From contig JAUMIR010000005.1 of NCBI GenBank assembly GCA_030847615.1, positions 110,575,116 to 110,639,115 of the forward strand: 64,000 nucleotides of DNA, written 5' to 3'. Below are positions 30,896-41,882 of this stretch, piece after piece. How positions within the stretch are numbered: the stretch's first letter is position 1; every line of letters begins with the position of its first letter. Source of the DNA: Gambelia wislizenii (Eukaryota > Chordata > Lepidosauria > Squamata > Crotaphytidae). The notes under the pieces are model-generated. The model was not told the DNA's origin, did not search any database, and saw only the letters and a program-made list of their open reading frames with translations. Position numbers and translations under genes: made by a program.

Positions 30896-31699
30896 CTATG
30901 CCGGGGTGACCAACTTTGAGCGGGACCGATGGCGACCATCTCTCTCGACTGAACTCGTCGATACCTCCACAATCTTTAGATCTGGTTCATGGAGTTCGCC
31001 TTCCAATAACTCTCGGTCTCTGTCATCCCCTACAGATGCTGGAGATGGTTCCTTCGACGCTGATCGAAGCTTGGAGAGGCTGAGCCTGAGCGGGGAGACC
31101 ACCGGAGACCTCTGGCCTGGGGAGTGTTCCAGTGCTGGTGTCTGACCCCTTTGAATACCACTCAAGAGGGTATCATCGGATTTTCTTTTCTTCTTTTTTG
31201 GGGGCTCCTCCTGCGGTGTGGCCTTCGGAGAGGTAAGCCTCACCGCCTTATGTTTTTCTTTTGGTCGGTCTTGCGTAACGGTACCAGAGGCATCTTTTGG
31301 AACGGTACCGACCGCAGTATAAGAATCAGACTTCCTCGGTCTCGAGGATGAGCTCTTAGCCCCCACATTATCGCGGTCCCAGGATTTGGGTTCGGAAGCC
31401 TCCTTCGATGATTGTTTGTGGGCCTGTGACAAACCCAACGGTACCGAGGCTCTCTGGGCCGAAGAGGAGGTTGAGCCCGACAGCACGTGCTCATACAGTT
31501 GGGCCTTCAATCTTTTATCCCTGTTACGCCTTGCCTGAGGGGTGAAGGCATTGCAGTGGAGACAGGATCGGACATCATGTCTCTCGCCCAGGCACATCAA
31601 GCAGTTAGAATGCCCGTCTGACTCAGGCATTTTCGCCCCACAGGTTAAACAGGTCTTAAAGAAGCCCATCAATGCCATCATCAACAACAATAAGGGCAC
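30896..31699 (-). pseudogene. DIRS Gag N-terminal part with Cys/His cluster
   Basis: A 267-codon frame. Near the N terminus (residues about 17-50) is a Cys/His array: C-L-T-C, then GHSNCLMCLGERHD, then CLHC. This is the zinc-binding pattern commonly seen at the start of DIRS ORF1. After it come RRNRDKRLKAQLYEHVL, a Lys/Ser-rich region with PKKKKRKSDD (nuclear-localisation-like) and Arg/Ser repeats. It starts about 200 bp inside the terminal repeat, the expected place for ORF1. The frame ends at 30896 in a decay stop. Confidence 0.7.
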
Positions 31700-31902
31700 T
31701 CACGAATTCGAAGTCCGAGGTCAAGTCCGAGGTTGTACCGAGAAAAATTGCCAAAAAACCAGTCCAGAATCCGATGGGTCTACGAAGACAGTCCGAAGGT
31801 CCAAATCCTGGAATGCAAACCATTGGGGGGGTAGAGAATACAAAGACTAAAGGCTAAAGACTCCAACAAACGTTCCTCGTGCTGCCAACGTGGCGGAAAA
31901 TA

Positions 31903-32072
31903 AGGAACTGAGAAGGCGGGCTCGAGGAAGGCCTATATAACCCAGAGGGGATGGTGGGCGGGATTACCACCAAAAGTTCAATTAAATGGCTATTGACTCT
32001 AACGATTTCCGAATGCTACTGCGCAGGCACAGGATTAACTATGTGTGGATTCACAGAGACCACGAAGAAGAA
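31903..32072. repeat. DIRS terminal inverted repeat, 5' end
   Basis: Inverted match to 27355-27517. This is the upstream (promoter-side) terminus for the leftward transcribed element. It has a 'tatata' motif (31934-31940) in a position that could serve as a TATA-like site. Outer 14 bp (32059-32072) are complementary to the internal region at 27664-27677. Confidence 0.85.
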
Positions 32073-32279
32073 ATGTTATTCCCATCTCTGTTTTTTCCTC
32101 ATATCCTGGTTCACTTCTTTTTTCCCCTCATACTCAAAAAGAAAAATGTATTTTTCTTAAACAGGACATACATTGGGAAAAGTGGGAGCTATTCCAAGAT
32201 ATTTATTTATTTATTTTGAATTTTTGGTCTTTTTCTGAGGAAAAATGTTCAATAACTTTTGGGTTTTATAAACTACCCC

Positions 32280-32385
32280 CAAGGATTTTGCACAGAAAAC
32301 AATGCATTTTGTCCAAAATCTGTTTTTCTGCAAAGAGCAAGTGTTTTGCACAAATGATTTGTCTTGCAAAATAAAGTTCTGAAGT
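32280..32385. repeat. 'TGCACAGAAA' dispersed repeat, copy 4
   Basis: Contains ttttgcacagaaaacaatgcattttgt, tttttctgcaaagagcaa and ttttgcacaaatgatt. It flanks the DIRS element on the right. Confidence 0.35.
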
Positions 32386-33389
32386 CTGAAAAAACAACTG
32401 CCTCACCAATAACTCATCTTGTAAAAAATTATGCCTGGTGTCACAATTCATGTCTTAGAACACAGTTGTAATTTCTGGAACAGACCATCTTGGCTCTTCT
32501 ATTTCACTTTTCAATACATTTTTGGAAAAAAGCACATAAATCTTTATATATCTTTGGACATTCACAACCGTTTTTTACATATATTAATGGGGCCTGGTTA
32601 TTGGCATCTCATGGCATTCTAACTGATATCAACCTCCTTATATATCTGAAGTGGGACTGACACCAATAAAAGCTAAAACACAGTAGTTTCAGTTCCATGT
32701 TTAGGTCCCACAAGATGCTTACCAAGCAGCAAATTACTGTTAGAACACTTTGGCTCAGAAAAAAAAGAAGGCTTCAGTCTTACTCTAGTCTAGTCTGCCA
32801 GTGTGAGCGCCATGGTCAGTGTGATCTTTGAGTTCTGTATATTCTCTGTTTATCCATTCCTTCCTCTAGACCGAAGACATCATGGTATCTGAGCAGAGTG
32901 TATGCATGTCTATTCCCATTAGTTTTAACAGGGCATTTGTCAAGATCACCAGGAAGTCACACTGAAGGATCAAGCTTATACTTTCTGATGCTGGTACTTA
33001 ATACTTGCATATGAGAGTCTTGTTGTTGTTGTTGTTGTTGTTGTTGTTTTAAAGACTCATATAGACCAACTTATCAAATGTGCCTGATTAGACCCATGCA
33101 AGGGAAGTTGATAGAAGCTGGAACAAGGAGAACAGTAGTGGTACCTCACTTATGGCAGCATTTATTGAAGAGATTCTGGTATCAGACTGTGGCTGCAATC
33201 CTGTCACTGACACTTCTCCAGTATGGTGCCTAATTTACTCATGAAACCCTACAACAGTGTCAACTCCCCTTTAAAAATGACCCCCCATCTGCAAACATAG
33301 AACTGGTCCATGTCTTAGCCACCCCACCAATCATAATGTGTGTAGGTGATAGTAATCTGTAATATGTGTCCATGCATGTATAGCAACAA
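32386..33389. other. Unassigned AT-rich sequence
   Basis: A (TTG)n microsatellite lies at 33020-33048 (about nine units). Nothing else recognised. Confidence 0.35.
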
Positions 33390-33612
33390 CAGCAATAACA
33401 TTGATATTTATATACTGCTTATCAGTGCCAAAGCACTCCTAAGTGGTTTACAATGTGTTTTAGCTAATTGCCCCCAACAAGTTGGATACTCATTTTACTG
33501 ACCTACAGAAGGATGGAAGGCTGAGTCAACCTTGGAGCCCTCTGAGATCGAACTCATAATGTTGTGGCTTGCAGTACTGGCATTTGACCACAGCACCACC
33601 AGGGCTCCCTGA
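33390..33612 (-). mobile_element. tRNA-derived SINE, second type, copy 2
   Basis: Minus-orientation copy of the SINE at 15097. On the plus strand the order is tail first: gatatttatatactgcttatcagtgccaaagcactc, then agctaattgcccccaacaagttgg, aaggatggaaggctgagtc, then the tRNA-like head complement cttgcagtactggcatttgacca...accagggctccc. Boundaries within about 10 bp. Confidence 0.7.
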
Positions 33613-34205
33613 TAAACTGTGGTTGTGAATGTGATAATGATGGTAGACAAGTAGGTTTAGACAGGAAGGCATGTGCATGCAACCCAGGAGAAGAGAAAGA
33701 CAGATGGGAAAAGAAAGAGAAATGGCTGGCAGAGGGAAAATGAGTTTGTTGAGAGCTAATACAAGAGGAATTCATGTGGGTAAAGAATTTTGTACTAACT
33801 GATTAGAAGGACAACTTTATACCAATGTCATCTCTCCATTCCTCACCAGAGGGAAAAAAACACATGTCTTAGCTACTATGCTGAATGTTTTAAAATGCAC
33901 CATAGTAGCTTCCAGTCTTTTCTCTCTCCTGCTTTTTTCCAGTATACAAAATTCACATTACAATGCTGCAGATGTGATATCCAGCTTTGATCACTAAGTT
34001 TCTGTAGGCATTCTTTGCAAACCAAGGCCAGTTGAATAATGAAGAAAATAATTGCTAACCACTTCTCCCAAAACCCTCTCTGCTGACCAAAGTATTGATT
34101 TTTTTTTGTAAAAATGGTGCCAAATTGCCCAGTCCCTTGATCTATTTTACTACCTAAGATTTAAAGCATTTACATTTCCTTTTCATTTGAAAATCTAACT
34201 TATTT
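33613..34205. other. Unassigned sequence
   Basis: Nothing recognised. Confidence 0.3.
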
Positions 34206-34209
34206 ACTT

Positions 34210-34280
34210 TGAACTGCATCAGTAGGCAGGTGAACTAGATGGCCTATGAGATCTTTCATTTTCAAATTCTGTGATTCCAT
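34210..34280 (+). repeat. CR1 3'-end fragment
   Basis: The segment ggtgaactagatggcctatgagatc...caaattctgtgattccata has the CR1 terminal block and the degenerate 8-mer ending (TTCTGTGATTCCAT). Very short; no coding part. Confidence 0.6.
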
Positions 34281-35105
34281 AATTGAGGTTAAATGTGAAT
34301 TAAGTAAAATGGGGGAAAATTAATTACTCCATTTCTAGCTTTATTGTATGAGCTAGGTGATTACATGCATGACAGATACAAAAGGAAAGATTCATTGAGG
34401 GTAATTGGGGAATATCGGAGTCTAAGAAGGTAATCCATTTCATTCTTTGGAAATAATATATATCTAGCCGAAAAATGTTTCATGTGGATTTTTATAAACT
34501 CTCAAAGAGAAAAATGGAATTTTGAAGATTAATGATTCCCTTACTACATTAAATATATCTAAATTATCCCATGAGATTTGAGGAGGCTTCAGGTTAACAG
34601 TTTATTAGATGCTACTTCATCTGTTGATGAACCTGGACACATGGACATTAAGTGTCTCCCATTGAAGCAAACCCAGCTGTGCTCCATACATTAGTCTTCC
34701 TGATGGAATATGCCAGCAGGATCTAGTGTACTTTCAGTGCCTCTTCACATGCTTCTGGTGTGCAGGATACTGACAGTTTGAAGCAGTAGATCACTGACAA
34801 TATTGGCTTGCCTTCCAAAATATACGTATGGGGCATCATACATGAAAATGAACCTCAACAATCTTATGCTTCTCTTATATAGCAACTCAACACAATCTGG
34901 ACTCCTAGTTGCTCAGGCAACCCAATCATCTGTAGACCCCACGTGGGAATACCTACTTGTATGTACAAGTTCCTCTACAGACAGTAATTCATAATATGCA
35001 GACATAAGAAAGTGGAGGGCAAAACATTACACAGTCCTCCACCCTCCCTAGGGAACTGAGCTGCATGTAAATAATATGTGATCAAGGACTCAAAGAGAAG
35101 AGAAC
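34281..35105. other. Unassigned AT-rich sequence
   Basis: Nothing recognised. Confidence 0.3.
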
Positions 35106-35109
35106 TTGC

Positions 35110-35240
35110 ATTTGGATTAGGATAGGATTTTTTTTTAAAAAAAGAAGTTACTATTTTAGTATTATTAATTACTAAGTTATTGTATTTTTGTAACATTGTG
35201 AGCTGCCCAGAAAATATTTGTATTGAACAGCATATCAGTT
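35110..35240 (+). repeat. LINE 3'-end fragment, L2-like
   Basis: The block 'gtatttttgtaacattgtgagctgcccagaaaatatttgtattgaacagcatatcag' matches the usual reptile L2 tail layout (AGCTGCCCAGA then GGCATATAA-like). No coding part. Confidence 0.4.
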
Positions 35241-35755
35241 CTGCATGATCGCTCATTCTTTCACAAATTTTGATAATGTCCCCAGAAATGAAATGAAACA
35301 AAAATTTACCAAGAAAAAAAATTGCAGAAGAATTCTTGTAGGTGTAGCCTTCACACACTGTGTTGCATTTGGATACAAATATAATGTTTGGGTATTTTTC
35401 CCCCTTTACTTGCACTAGCCAAATTCAAAAGGCACAGCTAACCCCTCCACTCCCCCATGAAGAAGACCATGATTGACTTGCCCGATGTACAATCTTCAAA
35501 GCTTATTTTATTATAATTATTTGTTTACATTTGCTGAAATCCTGTATCACAGGCTTTTTCTTATATGCTGACTCCCCCAAACCTATCTTAACAGCCAGCA
35601 GCTGCATAAAATGACATAGGTCTGTTCTACTGGCAGAGTACAGTAGGATGACATTTCCAGCCTCTTCCTGTCAAAGATCTGCAGTGCAACAATTAGAAGC
35701 AGGGCCCATGTTGGAACTCCTTGTGTTATCACAGATTGCTTGCAGGAGGGGGTGG
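35241..35755. other. Unassigned sequence
   Basis: Nothing recognised. The 146-codon minus frame at 35415-34975 has no motif. Confidence 0.3.
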
Positions 35756-35992
35756 AAATGTCATTGAAAGGACTTTAAAGCAGAAAAAGAAAAATAAAAA
35801 CAAATAAAAATTAAAGAGGAAGACAACAGTGACAGAAATAAATTTCAATAATTAAACTGGGACATTGAAGACATAGATAACTATATAAATGCTATTAGAT
35901 TAAATTAAGAACAATAAGAGAAACAACAATAACAATACCAACAAAAAAGCTATTAAAGAGAGAAAAAATAGATTAGAAGGGGAAAAAACAAA

Positions 35993-36855
35993 ATGACATC
36001 TAGAACAAGAAGAATGATGATGCAATCTCAACACCAAGGGCAACCTCAATCTCAGTATCAAGGCCAAAGAAGAAACTCTTTGGAACAGCCTGCAAAAACA
36101 CATGAAGCTAATATGTTTTTTTTTTTACTAGAGGATTTTTTTTAAAAAAATCAACAATTTAATGATCAATTCAGAAAGGAATTTAAAAATGAAATGAAGG
36201 ACCTATGAACTGAATTAAGAAAAGATATAAAGAAAGAAATACAGGAATTGAGATGTTTGATACAGAACTTGGATGTGAATATAGGACAGACGAATGAAAA
36301 AATGCATGTCTTACAAGAAAAAACAAAATATTTGGAAGAGACAGCAGAGAGATCCATGTTAGATCTAGAGAGGGGAAAAGATGAAAGTGCTCTAATGGAC
36401 CTTAAACAACAAGAAAGATGTCTGGAGATTCAAGGATTGTAAAAAAAAAAAAAGATGAAAATCTTCATGATCATCTACTTCTTGTATTTTTGGACATTTT
36501 AGGCCAAACAAAGTCACAATTTGAATGGGAGGTGGATAATTTTTTATATAATTAATTTGAAAAATTGCAAAATCAAAGAAATGGCTGAGAGACATTGTGG
36601 TTTACTTTCTAAGAATCAGCACAAGGGATAAGATTCTTTATTATTACCATGAAAATAAGATTATGATAGAGGAAGAAGAAATATTATTGTTCAAAGATAT
36701 CCCTAATAGAATTCTAAAGAAAAGAAAAGACTATCATTTTTTGATGATGCAAATCATGAAAAAAGGAATCCATTTCAAATGGGAACAATTGGAGGGAATT
36801 GCTTTTAGATTTAAACAGAAGAGTATCAGAATAGATACTGTACAGAAAGCATGAG
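35993..36855 (+). pseudogene. L1 ORF1-like RNA-binding protein, broken
   Basis: It starts MTSRTRRMM with a Gln-rich N terminus. A coiled-coil-like heptad region follows (frame 36248-36442: IQNLDVNIGQTNEKMHVLQEK... LEETAERSMLDLERGKDE), leading to QQERCLEIQGL, the usual entry to the L1 ORF1 RRM. After a T/A-run and frameshift the C-terminal domain is seen in the frame 36597-36854: GIHFKWEQLEGIAF..KQKSIRIDTVQKA. ORF1p binds element RNA as a trimeric chaperone. A-runs at 36148 and 36440 coincide with the breaks. Confidence 0.65.
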
Positions 36856-37069
36856 ACGTTTGGACAAAACATCAAAAAGAATCCAGTTCGAGAGTTATAG
36901 GAAAGGATGATGATGAAAGTGAAAATGAGAAAGAAATCAGAGAGCCATGAGAAAGTAGAAAAACAAGAAGGAAGCAAAGAAGAAGATATGCAAAAGAAAG
37001 AGAAGGACCAAGAAAGCCAATTAGAGCAACCAGAAGGAACAGAAGCATTGGAAGAACATTGCCTTCAAA

Positions 37070-37860
37070 TGTCTTAGTTGGAATGTAAGAGGTATTAATA
37101 GTTCTAAGAAAAGAAAAGAAATTTTCTTTATTTGAAAAAAAACCACAACAACCCGTGATTTGATATGTATCCCAAGAGGCCCATATTAAGAAATCAGATG
37201 AGCATATAATAAAGAATAAGAAATTAGATGAAGACTTTGTAGCTGCAGATAAGAAAAGGAAAGAGGTGTAGTTTTATATGTAAAGAAGGACTTTCCGGTG
37301 AAGGAATTGTTTCAGAACAAATGTGGCAGATACATAGGAGTAGAACTGGTTTTTTACAGTATGAAATGTCTGGTAGTTGGTATCTATGCACCTTCTCAAA
37401 ATCACAATTTATTTTATCAAGAATTTATCAAGAATTATCAAAAATCTCTGAATTTACTTATGAATACTGTTTAATGTTGGGGGACTGGAATGGGATTACA
37501 GAGCCAAATCTAGATAGACTTCAAGTTGGAAAGAAAGGAAGGAAAAAAGATTTTTTTTAAAAAAAAAAAAAGACCAGGAAAAGCAAGGGAAACTCCCTAG
37601 AACCTTCTTTCAAATGATGGATAATTTAACTTTGATAGACAGTTGGAGACAAAAGTACAGAAATTCAAGAGGTTACACATTTTATTCTGAGGTGCATAAA
37701 TCCCATTCAAGAATTGATATGGTGTTATTATCTAAAAATTTAGAATAAAATATTTTAAAAATGGATATTTTACCCAAAATAATTTCTGACCATAACTCAA
37801 TTCAATTGATAATAAAAATAAAAGATAAGGTTAAGGAATTTATGTGGTGATTAGATGATA
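37070..37860 (+). pseudogene. L1 ORF2 endonuclease start, broken
   Basis: It begins with LSWNVRGINSSKKRKE (about 37075-37120), the standard L1 APE-like endonuclease N terminus. Further pieces in other frames: GVVLYVKKDFPVKE near 37265, VVGIYAPSQNHNLFYQEF near 37372, LMLGDWNG near 37470, and RIDMVLLSKNLE then ISDHNSI near 37710-37800, which carry catalytic motif positions (GD-N and SDH). The enzyme nicks target DNA for target-primed reverse transcription. Multiple stops; inactive. Confidence 0.7.
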
Positions 37861-38309
37861 GCTTATTATATGACAAAGAGATTTTTAAAAGAGCTAAAAT
37901 CACCTTGAATCATTACTTTGAAGAAAACTTAAATAAAGGTACTAACTTAAAGACAGTATGGGACACTGCTATTAGATAAATTTAATCTAATAGCATTTAT
38001 ATAGTTATTTATGCCAAAAGCAGTTTTGAGAGGATTTTTTTATTCAAGAAAAGGCTAAAAGGAGAAAAAAAAAGGGGGGGGAGAAATCAGAAGATAAGTT
38101 TGAAATGTCATATTACTGTGTCCTAATTGCCAGCAGAACAGGCCTCCATCCCTTGATGCAGCTGATGGCTGTTAAAGTAGAGTTGGGAGGGGGCATTTGA
38201 AATCATGACAATAGTGTTCTGATCATGAATATGGAGAATGGCTAAATATGGAGCAGTTAAGATCTGTAACTCTAGGTTATGAATCCATAATTGCAATGTA
38301 GGATGACTG

Positions 38310-38425
38310 CCAGTATTTCCATCCCACCTTATATATCATAAGATCTATAGGTGGCTTACTAGAAAATCAATTAGAACATTGTACACATTTACAATAAATA
38401 AAATTAAAAAATAAAAAATAGCATA
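38310..38425 (-). repeat. LINE 3'-end fragment, L2/CR1-like
   Basis: The plus strand shows the complement of a LINE tail: cccaccttatatatc, ggtggcttac, then A-rich ataaataaaat repeats. Short and undated. Confidence 0.35.
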
Positions 38426-38569
38426 ATTTTAAATGCTGATGTTAAAAGACTATAAAATCATATATTGGTGCACATATGGTGAGGTAAAAATGGAAAGAAT
38501 ATTTGAAACTATTTTTAAAAATGATAGAAAAAAATATGTTTCTTCTGTTTTGGGAAATCCTGATGAGAA

Positions 38570-38840
38570 GATTCTTGGGCTGACAGGAATCATTGAAGTT
38601 TGGGACTTATTCTACATAAAATTTGCAGGTCGTGTGTGTGTGTGTGTGTATGCACATGCAGATGTAGCATTTTCTGCATGGGAAATAATATTTCTGCATA
38701 GAAAATGCTATTTTCTTTACAGCAAATTCTGTTTCTTTTACAGAAACACCATGTATGAATTTGTTTGAAATCCCCAACTAAAGAAATTCATGCATGGAGA
38801 ACAGCAAATTCTGGACAGAAAATTAATATTTCTGCAACAA
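38570..38840. repeat. 'TGCACAGAAA' dispersed repeat, copy 5
   Basis: Blocks: tttgggacttattctacataaaatttgcagg, a GT microsatellite (38633-38650), tgcagatgtagcattttctgcatggg, aaataatatttctgcatagaaaatgctattttc. Same order as copies at 25560 and 54735, each with a variable GT tract at the same place. Confidence 0.5.
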
Positions 38841-39204
38841 TGATTCTCCTTGTAATCCCTGCTTCTTACTCAGAAATACTGGACATGGTTTCACAACAGG
38901 TTTAACTCCCATTCCCACTGTAGGTAAGATTATTTTAAAGGACCGTGCCTCTCATGCAAATGCCTCTGCCCTTGTTGCTTGACACCAAGAAAAAAGGTGG
39001 TGCCCCAACCCTAGGTCTACCAAATGGGGTGATAGAAAGGAGTGGCCTCCTTTTAGTGTCACCTCTTCAAGGTCAAAACCACAGGTGTTAAACCACCACC
39101 AGTGGCTGGCTGTGGTTTATGTATCCTCTCTACCCAGGTAATGAAGGTCTGAGCTGGAAGAAACAGCTAGTTCTCTTCAAATAGATCCTAATGCAACAGG
39201 CAGC
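38841..39204. other. Unassigned sequence
   Basis: Nothing recognised. Confidence 0.3.
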
Positions 39205-39209
39205 AGGTT

Positions 39210-39736
39210 CCAAAGCTCATCTAGATGAGCAAGAATGTGCTGGCTTCCCACTGGTGTATTCTGCCTGTAGATCAAGTCTGTTCTTCCCCTGTTACCAGCA
39301 TGAAATGGGACGGAGTCCAGACTGCGTCTCCAGTTCATTGCTGCAGCTGCCACCACCCCACACATGTTCCAGTCTCCAAAACTAGGAAGCCAGCCCACAG
39401 CACATGAGCAAGGTGCACTTGCATGTGACCAACCTGATCACATGCTGCGGGCCTGCTTCCTAGCTTCAGAAAAATAACAGCAGATGGCAGTAACAGCGTC
39501 AGGCTGGCATGGAAGTATGGGCTCCTGTGGTCATGTGGGCCCTGTTTTTTGCTGGCTGAAGTGGTTTTTCCCATGTATTTTAAAAAAGTGGTTTAACAGG
39601 CTTTACCCTATCTTGGTCTCAGGGTTGTGCGGACTGCCCGGGAGCAAAATCGGGCAAAAGCCCTGGGTAGTCTGGACTGCAGATCACAAAGATGGGGCCA
39701 AGATAGGGTGAATAGCCCATCTAGACTAGGCCCCAG
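39210..39736. mobile_element. MITE family D, copy 3
   Basis: Left end aagctcatctagatgagc; the complement of the right end (39712-39736) reads actggggcctagtctagatgggc. The interior aligns with 6100-6550: gctggtgtat.ctg, gcagcagtga/gcagtaacag, gtagtctggactgcagatca. This copy lacks the L2 insertion found in copy 1 and so shows the pre-insertion layout. Confidence 0.55.
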
Positions 39737-40399
39737 TCTGGAGGGGAAAAAGGTCTGTGTAAGCAGAAGCCAGCAGAAACCAAATGCAAAATCCCTTAGC
39801 TTCTACCCATGTTCTTCTGGCTGCAGGCACCCACAAACAGTATGTCGTTTCCACAGACTTTAATGACTGGTTGTGTTTTTTGTATCTTCTCTGCCCAGAA
39901 GAAGCCTAAGAAGCCTTAGTAGATCACAGGAAAAAAAGTAGCAAGAAATCTAATTAAGCCCCAACATGGCTGAGAATCTGCAGGATTTCACATCTAGTCT
40001 TTGTATATATGCGGAACTCAAAGCTAGAATTTTATGCAGATTCCAAAGCATGAAAGAAATGAATGGCTAAATCTGTTTATTTCAGTTTCTGTCAAATTTG
40101 AATATCCTTTAAAATCTCAAATTCTTTCCATATTTAATATGAAGGAATTTGCAAATTTTGGCAAAAATTCTTATCAGAAACAAACTGAAGCAAAGTTCTC
40201 ACCCATTCTTACCCACAAATTCCCGACAATAAACTCCAGATAGATTAATTTTAAATATCAGAGAAATAAAGTGAAGAGTTTTATACCTGAAGGTACATCT
40301 GAAGCTCTATTCAGCTGTTCTAAATGCATGGTAGAAAAGGGACATAAAGAGGGAAGTGTGGTAGCTCAGCCTCCATCTTTCATATTTCTTTTGACTTCT
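39737..40399. other. Unassigned sequence
   Basis: Nothing recognised. Confidence 0.3.
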
Positions 40400-41882
40400 A
40401 TAAAATGGAGAGTGATATTCTACGAGTCTCCTGCACTTCCGGAGAGACGTAGAGAAAGAGAAATTCGGAAAGAGAGACTTGGAAAACGGGGAGTGAAGAT
40501 AAACAAAAGACTACAGAGGAAGAGAGGAGAGGAGGGGAAAGAAGAGAAGAATATGGAATAAGGGATAAGGAACAAGAAAAAAAGAGTAAGGAGAGTGAAA
40601 GGAGTTTGGAATAATAAGGAGAACCTGAGAAAAGGGGACAGACACGTGGGGTTAAGGAAGAGGAGAAAAGACTGATGCTTACTTTGAATGGTTATGAATT
40701 TAGAGATAAGTGTGGGGGTTGTTAAAGACTAATTTGATGGTTCTGATGAATTTGATTTGATGAAATTGAATAATGCAGTGATATAATTTAGATCAAATAA
40801 TTTGGGGATATTGGGTTATAAGTATTAGAAGCAGATCAAGAGCATATGAACTGGTATATGAATTGGTTTTTGATTAATTAATGATTTGGTATAGGATTTC
40901 AGAGAATTGAATGAGTTACTATTAATATACTAAGGGTCACTATTGTTATTATAGACATATATGAATTTTGCCCCTATTGTATCAATTGGAATGTATTAAT
41001 TGGGCTTATTAGTCAAGGTTACCCAATTTAATAAGTGATTAACAATTTAATTAATTGATAATTGATTAATTAATTGAGTAATTAATTGGTTGCCCTAAGA
41101 GATTAATTGCTGAATTGAATAATTGATTCATTGATTTGATTTGATTTGATTTGATTTGATTTGATTGACTGACTGATTAATGGATTTGGCTGTTTGATGG
41201 ATTAATTGATTAATTGATCAAATTTGATTAACTTGGGGGGATCAGGGGACAAATCGTCTGAATAGTTAAGTGATCAATTTTGGTAATTTATTGGGTTATT
41301 AATGAATTAATTAATCTTGAGGCATTGAATCTATTTAGAAAAGTATTAAAGAGGTAAAAGATTTATATAAATATTACCATCACAAGATGTTTATGGGTCA
41401 TGAAAATGAGAAATGAAAGATGTTAAATGTGACATAGATAAGTATTTTTGTGGTTATAAATAATTACAATACTGTTTATTAGAATAAAAATTTAGTATAA
41501 ATAATAAGATATGGATATAGATAGGGAAAATAAGAGAAGGATTGCTATATGTATAGTTGTAAGCTGAGAAATATGTATAGTCGTAATTTGAGAAATATGT
41601 AATTTGCTTATAATATTACTGGGGGAAAAATACAGAGGTGTAAATATGTAAAATTATGAGATTTCAAGGAGAGAGTAGATATTATATTAAACTGGAATTT
41701 GACGGATGGGGAAGTCCTAAAATTTTAGGGTGGGGGAAAAGATAGAAGAAATATAGGATAAATGAAGATTTGATTGAATATTGGAAGAAAAATATGGATA
41801 TGTTAATGTCTGTGAATGTATTGAAGAATTTACTAATAAAAAGTATTTAAAAAAAATAAAATAAAATGGAGAGTGATATTCT
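40400..41882 (+). mobile_element. Non-autonomous LINE-like insertion with 22-bp target duplication
   Basis: A perfect 22-bp direct repeat (40400-40421 and 41861-41882, core aaaatggagagtgatattct) brackets about 1.44 kb. The left end is GC/GA-rich (tctcctgcacttccggagagacg, then purine-rich), like an L1 5' UTR. The right end is 'tactaataaaaagtatttaaaaaaaataaaat', a polyadenylation-like signal plus A-rich tail. The long AT-rich middle contains TTGATT/TTAATTGA repeats and no open frame of note. The pattern fits target-primed retrotransposition by L1 machinery of an element without ORFs. Identity of 22 of 22 in the duplication suggests a fairly recent insertion. Confidence 0.75.
41131..41166. repeat. 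(TTGAT)n pentanucleotide repeat
   Basis: About seven TTGAT units inside the insertion at 40400, in a wider ttgattaattgatt-rich context (41040-41220). Confidence 0.9.

Larger units (their letters stand above)
27322..32072 (-). mobile_element. DIRS-type tyrosine-recombinase retrotransposon, internally deleted
   Basis: A 4.75-kb GC- and CpG-rich element transcribed leftward. The terminal inverted repeats are about 160 bp (27355-27517 and 31903-32063). An internal complementary region at 27607-27677 joins the complement of both outer ends: 48 bp match 27328-27375 perfectly and 14 bp match 32059-32072 perfectly. That three-part arrangement is diagnostic of DIRS elements, which replicate via circular intermediates and integrate without target duplication. 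In coding order there are gag (31699-29196, broken), RT (28842 to about 28153) and RNase H (27915 to about 27678). The tyrosine recombinase and methyltransferase that normally follow are missing; RNase H runs directly into the internal complementary region. Frameshifts and stops make the element non-autonomous and dead. Confidence 0.9.
35760..38110 (+). mobile_element. L1-like LINE, 5' part, decayed
   Basis: A purine- and A-rich plus-strand element of about 2.35 kb. It has a 5' leader, an ORF1 region (from ATG 35993 to about 36855) and the start of ORF2 (endonuclease, about 37070-37860). The reverse transcriptase and 3' end are absent after about 38110, where A- and G-runs mark the break. Several stops and frameshifts occur. 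Losing the 3' half is unusual for a LINE, since simple retrotransposition truncates 5', so a later deletion or rearrangement is likely. Confidence 0.75.

Noticed and set aside
30896..31699. Arg/Ser-rich splicing factor or host nuclear protein
   Set aside because: Position just inside the DIRS 5' terminus and the N-terminal Cys/His array identify it as the element's gag; RS content is common in such proteins.
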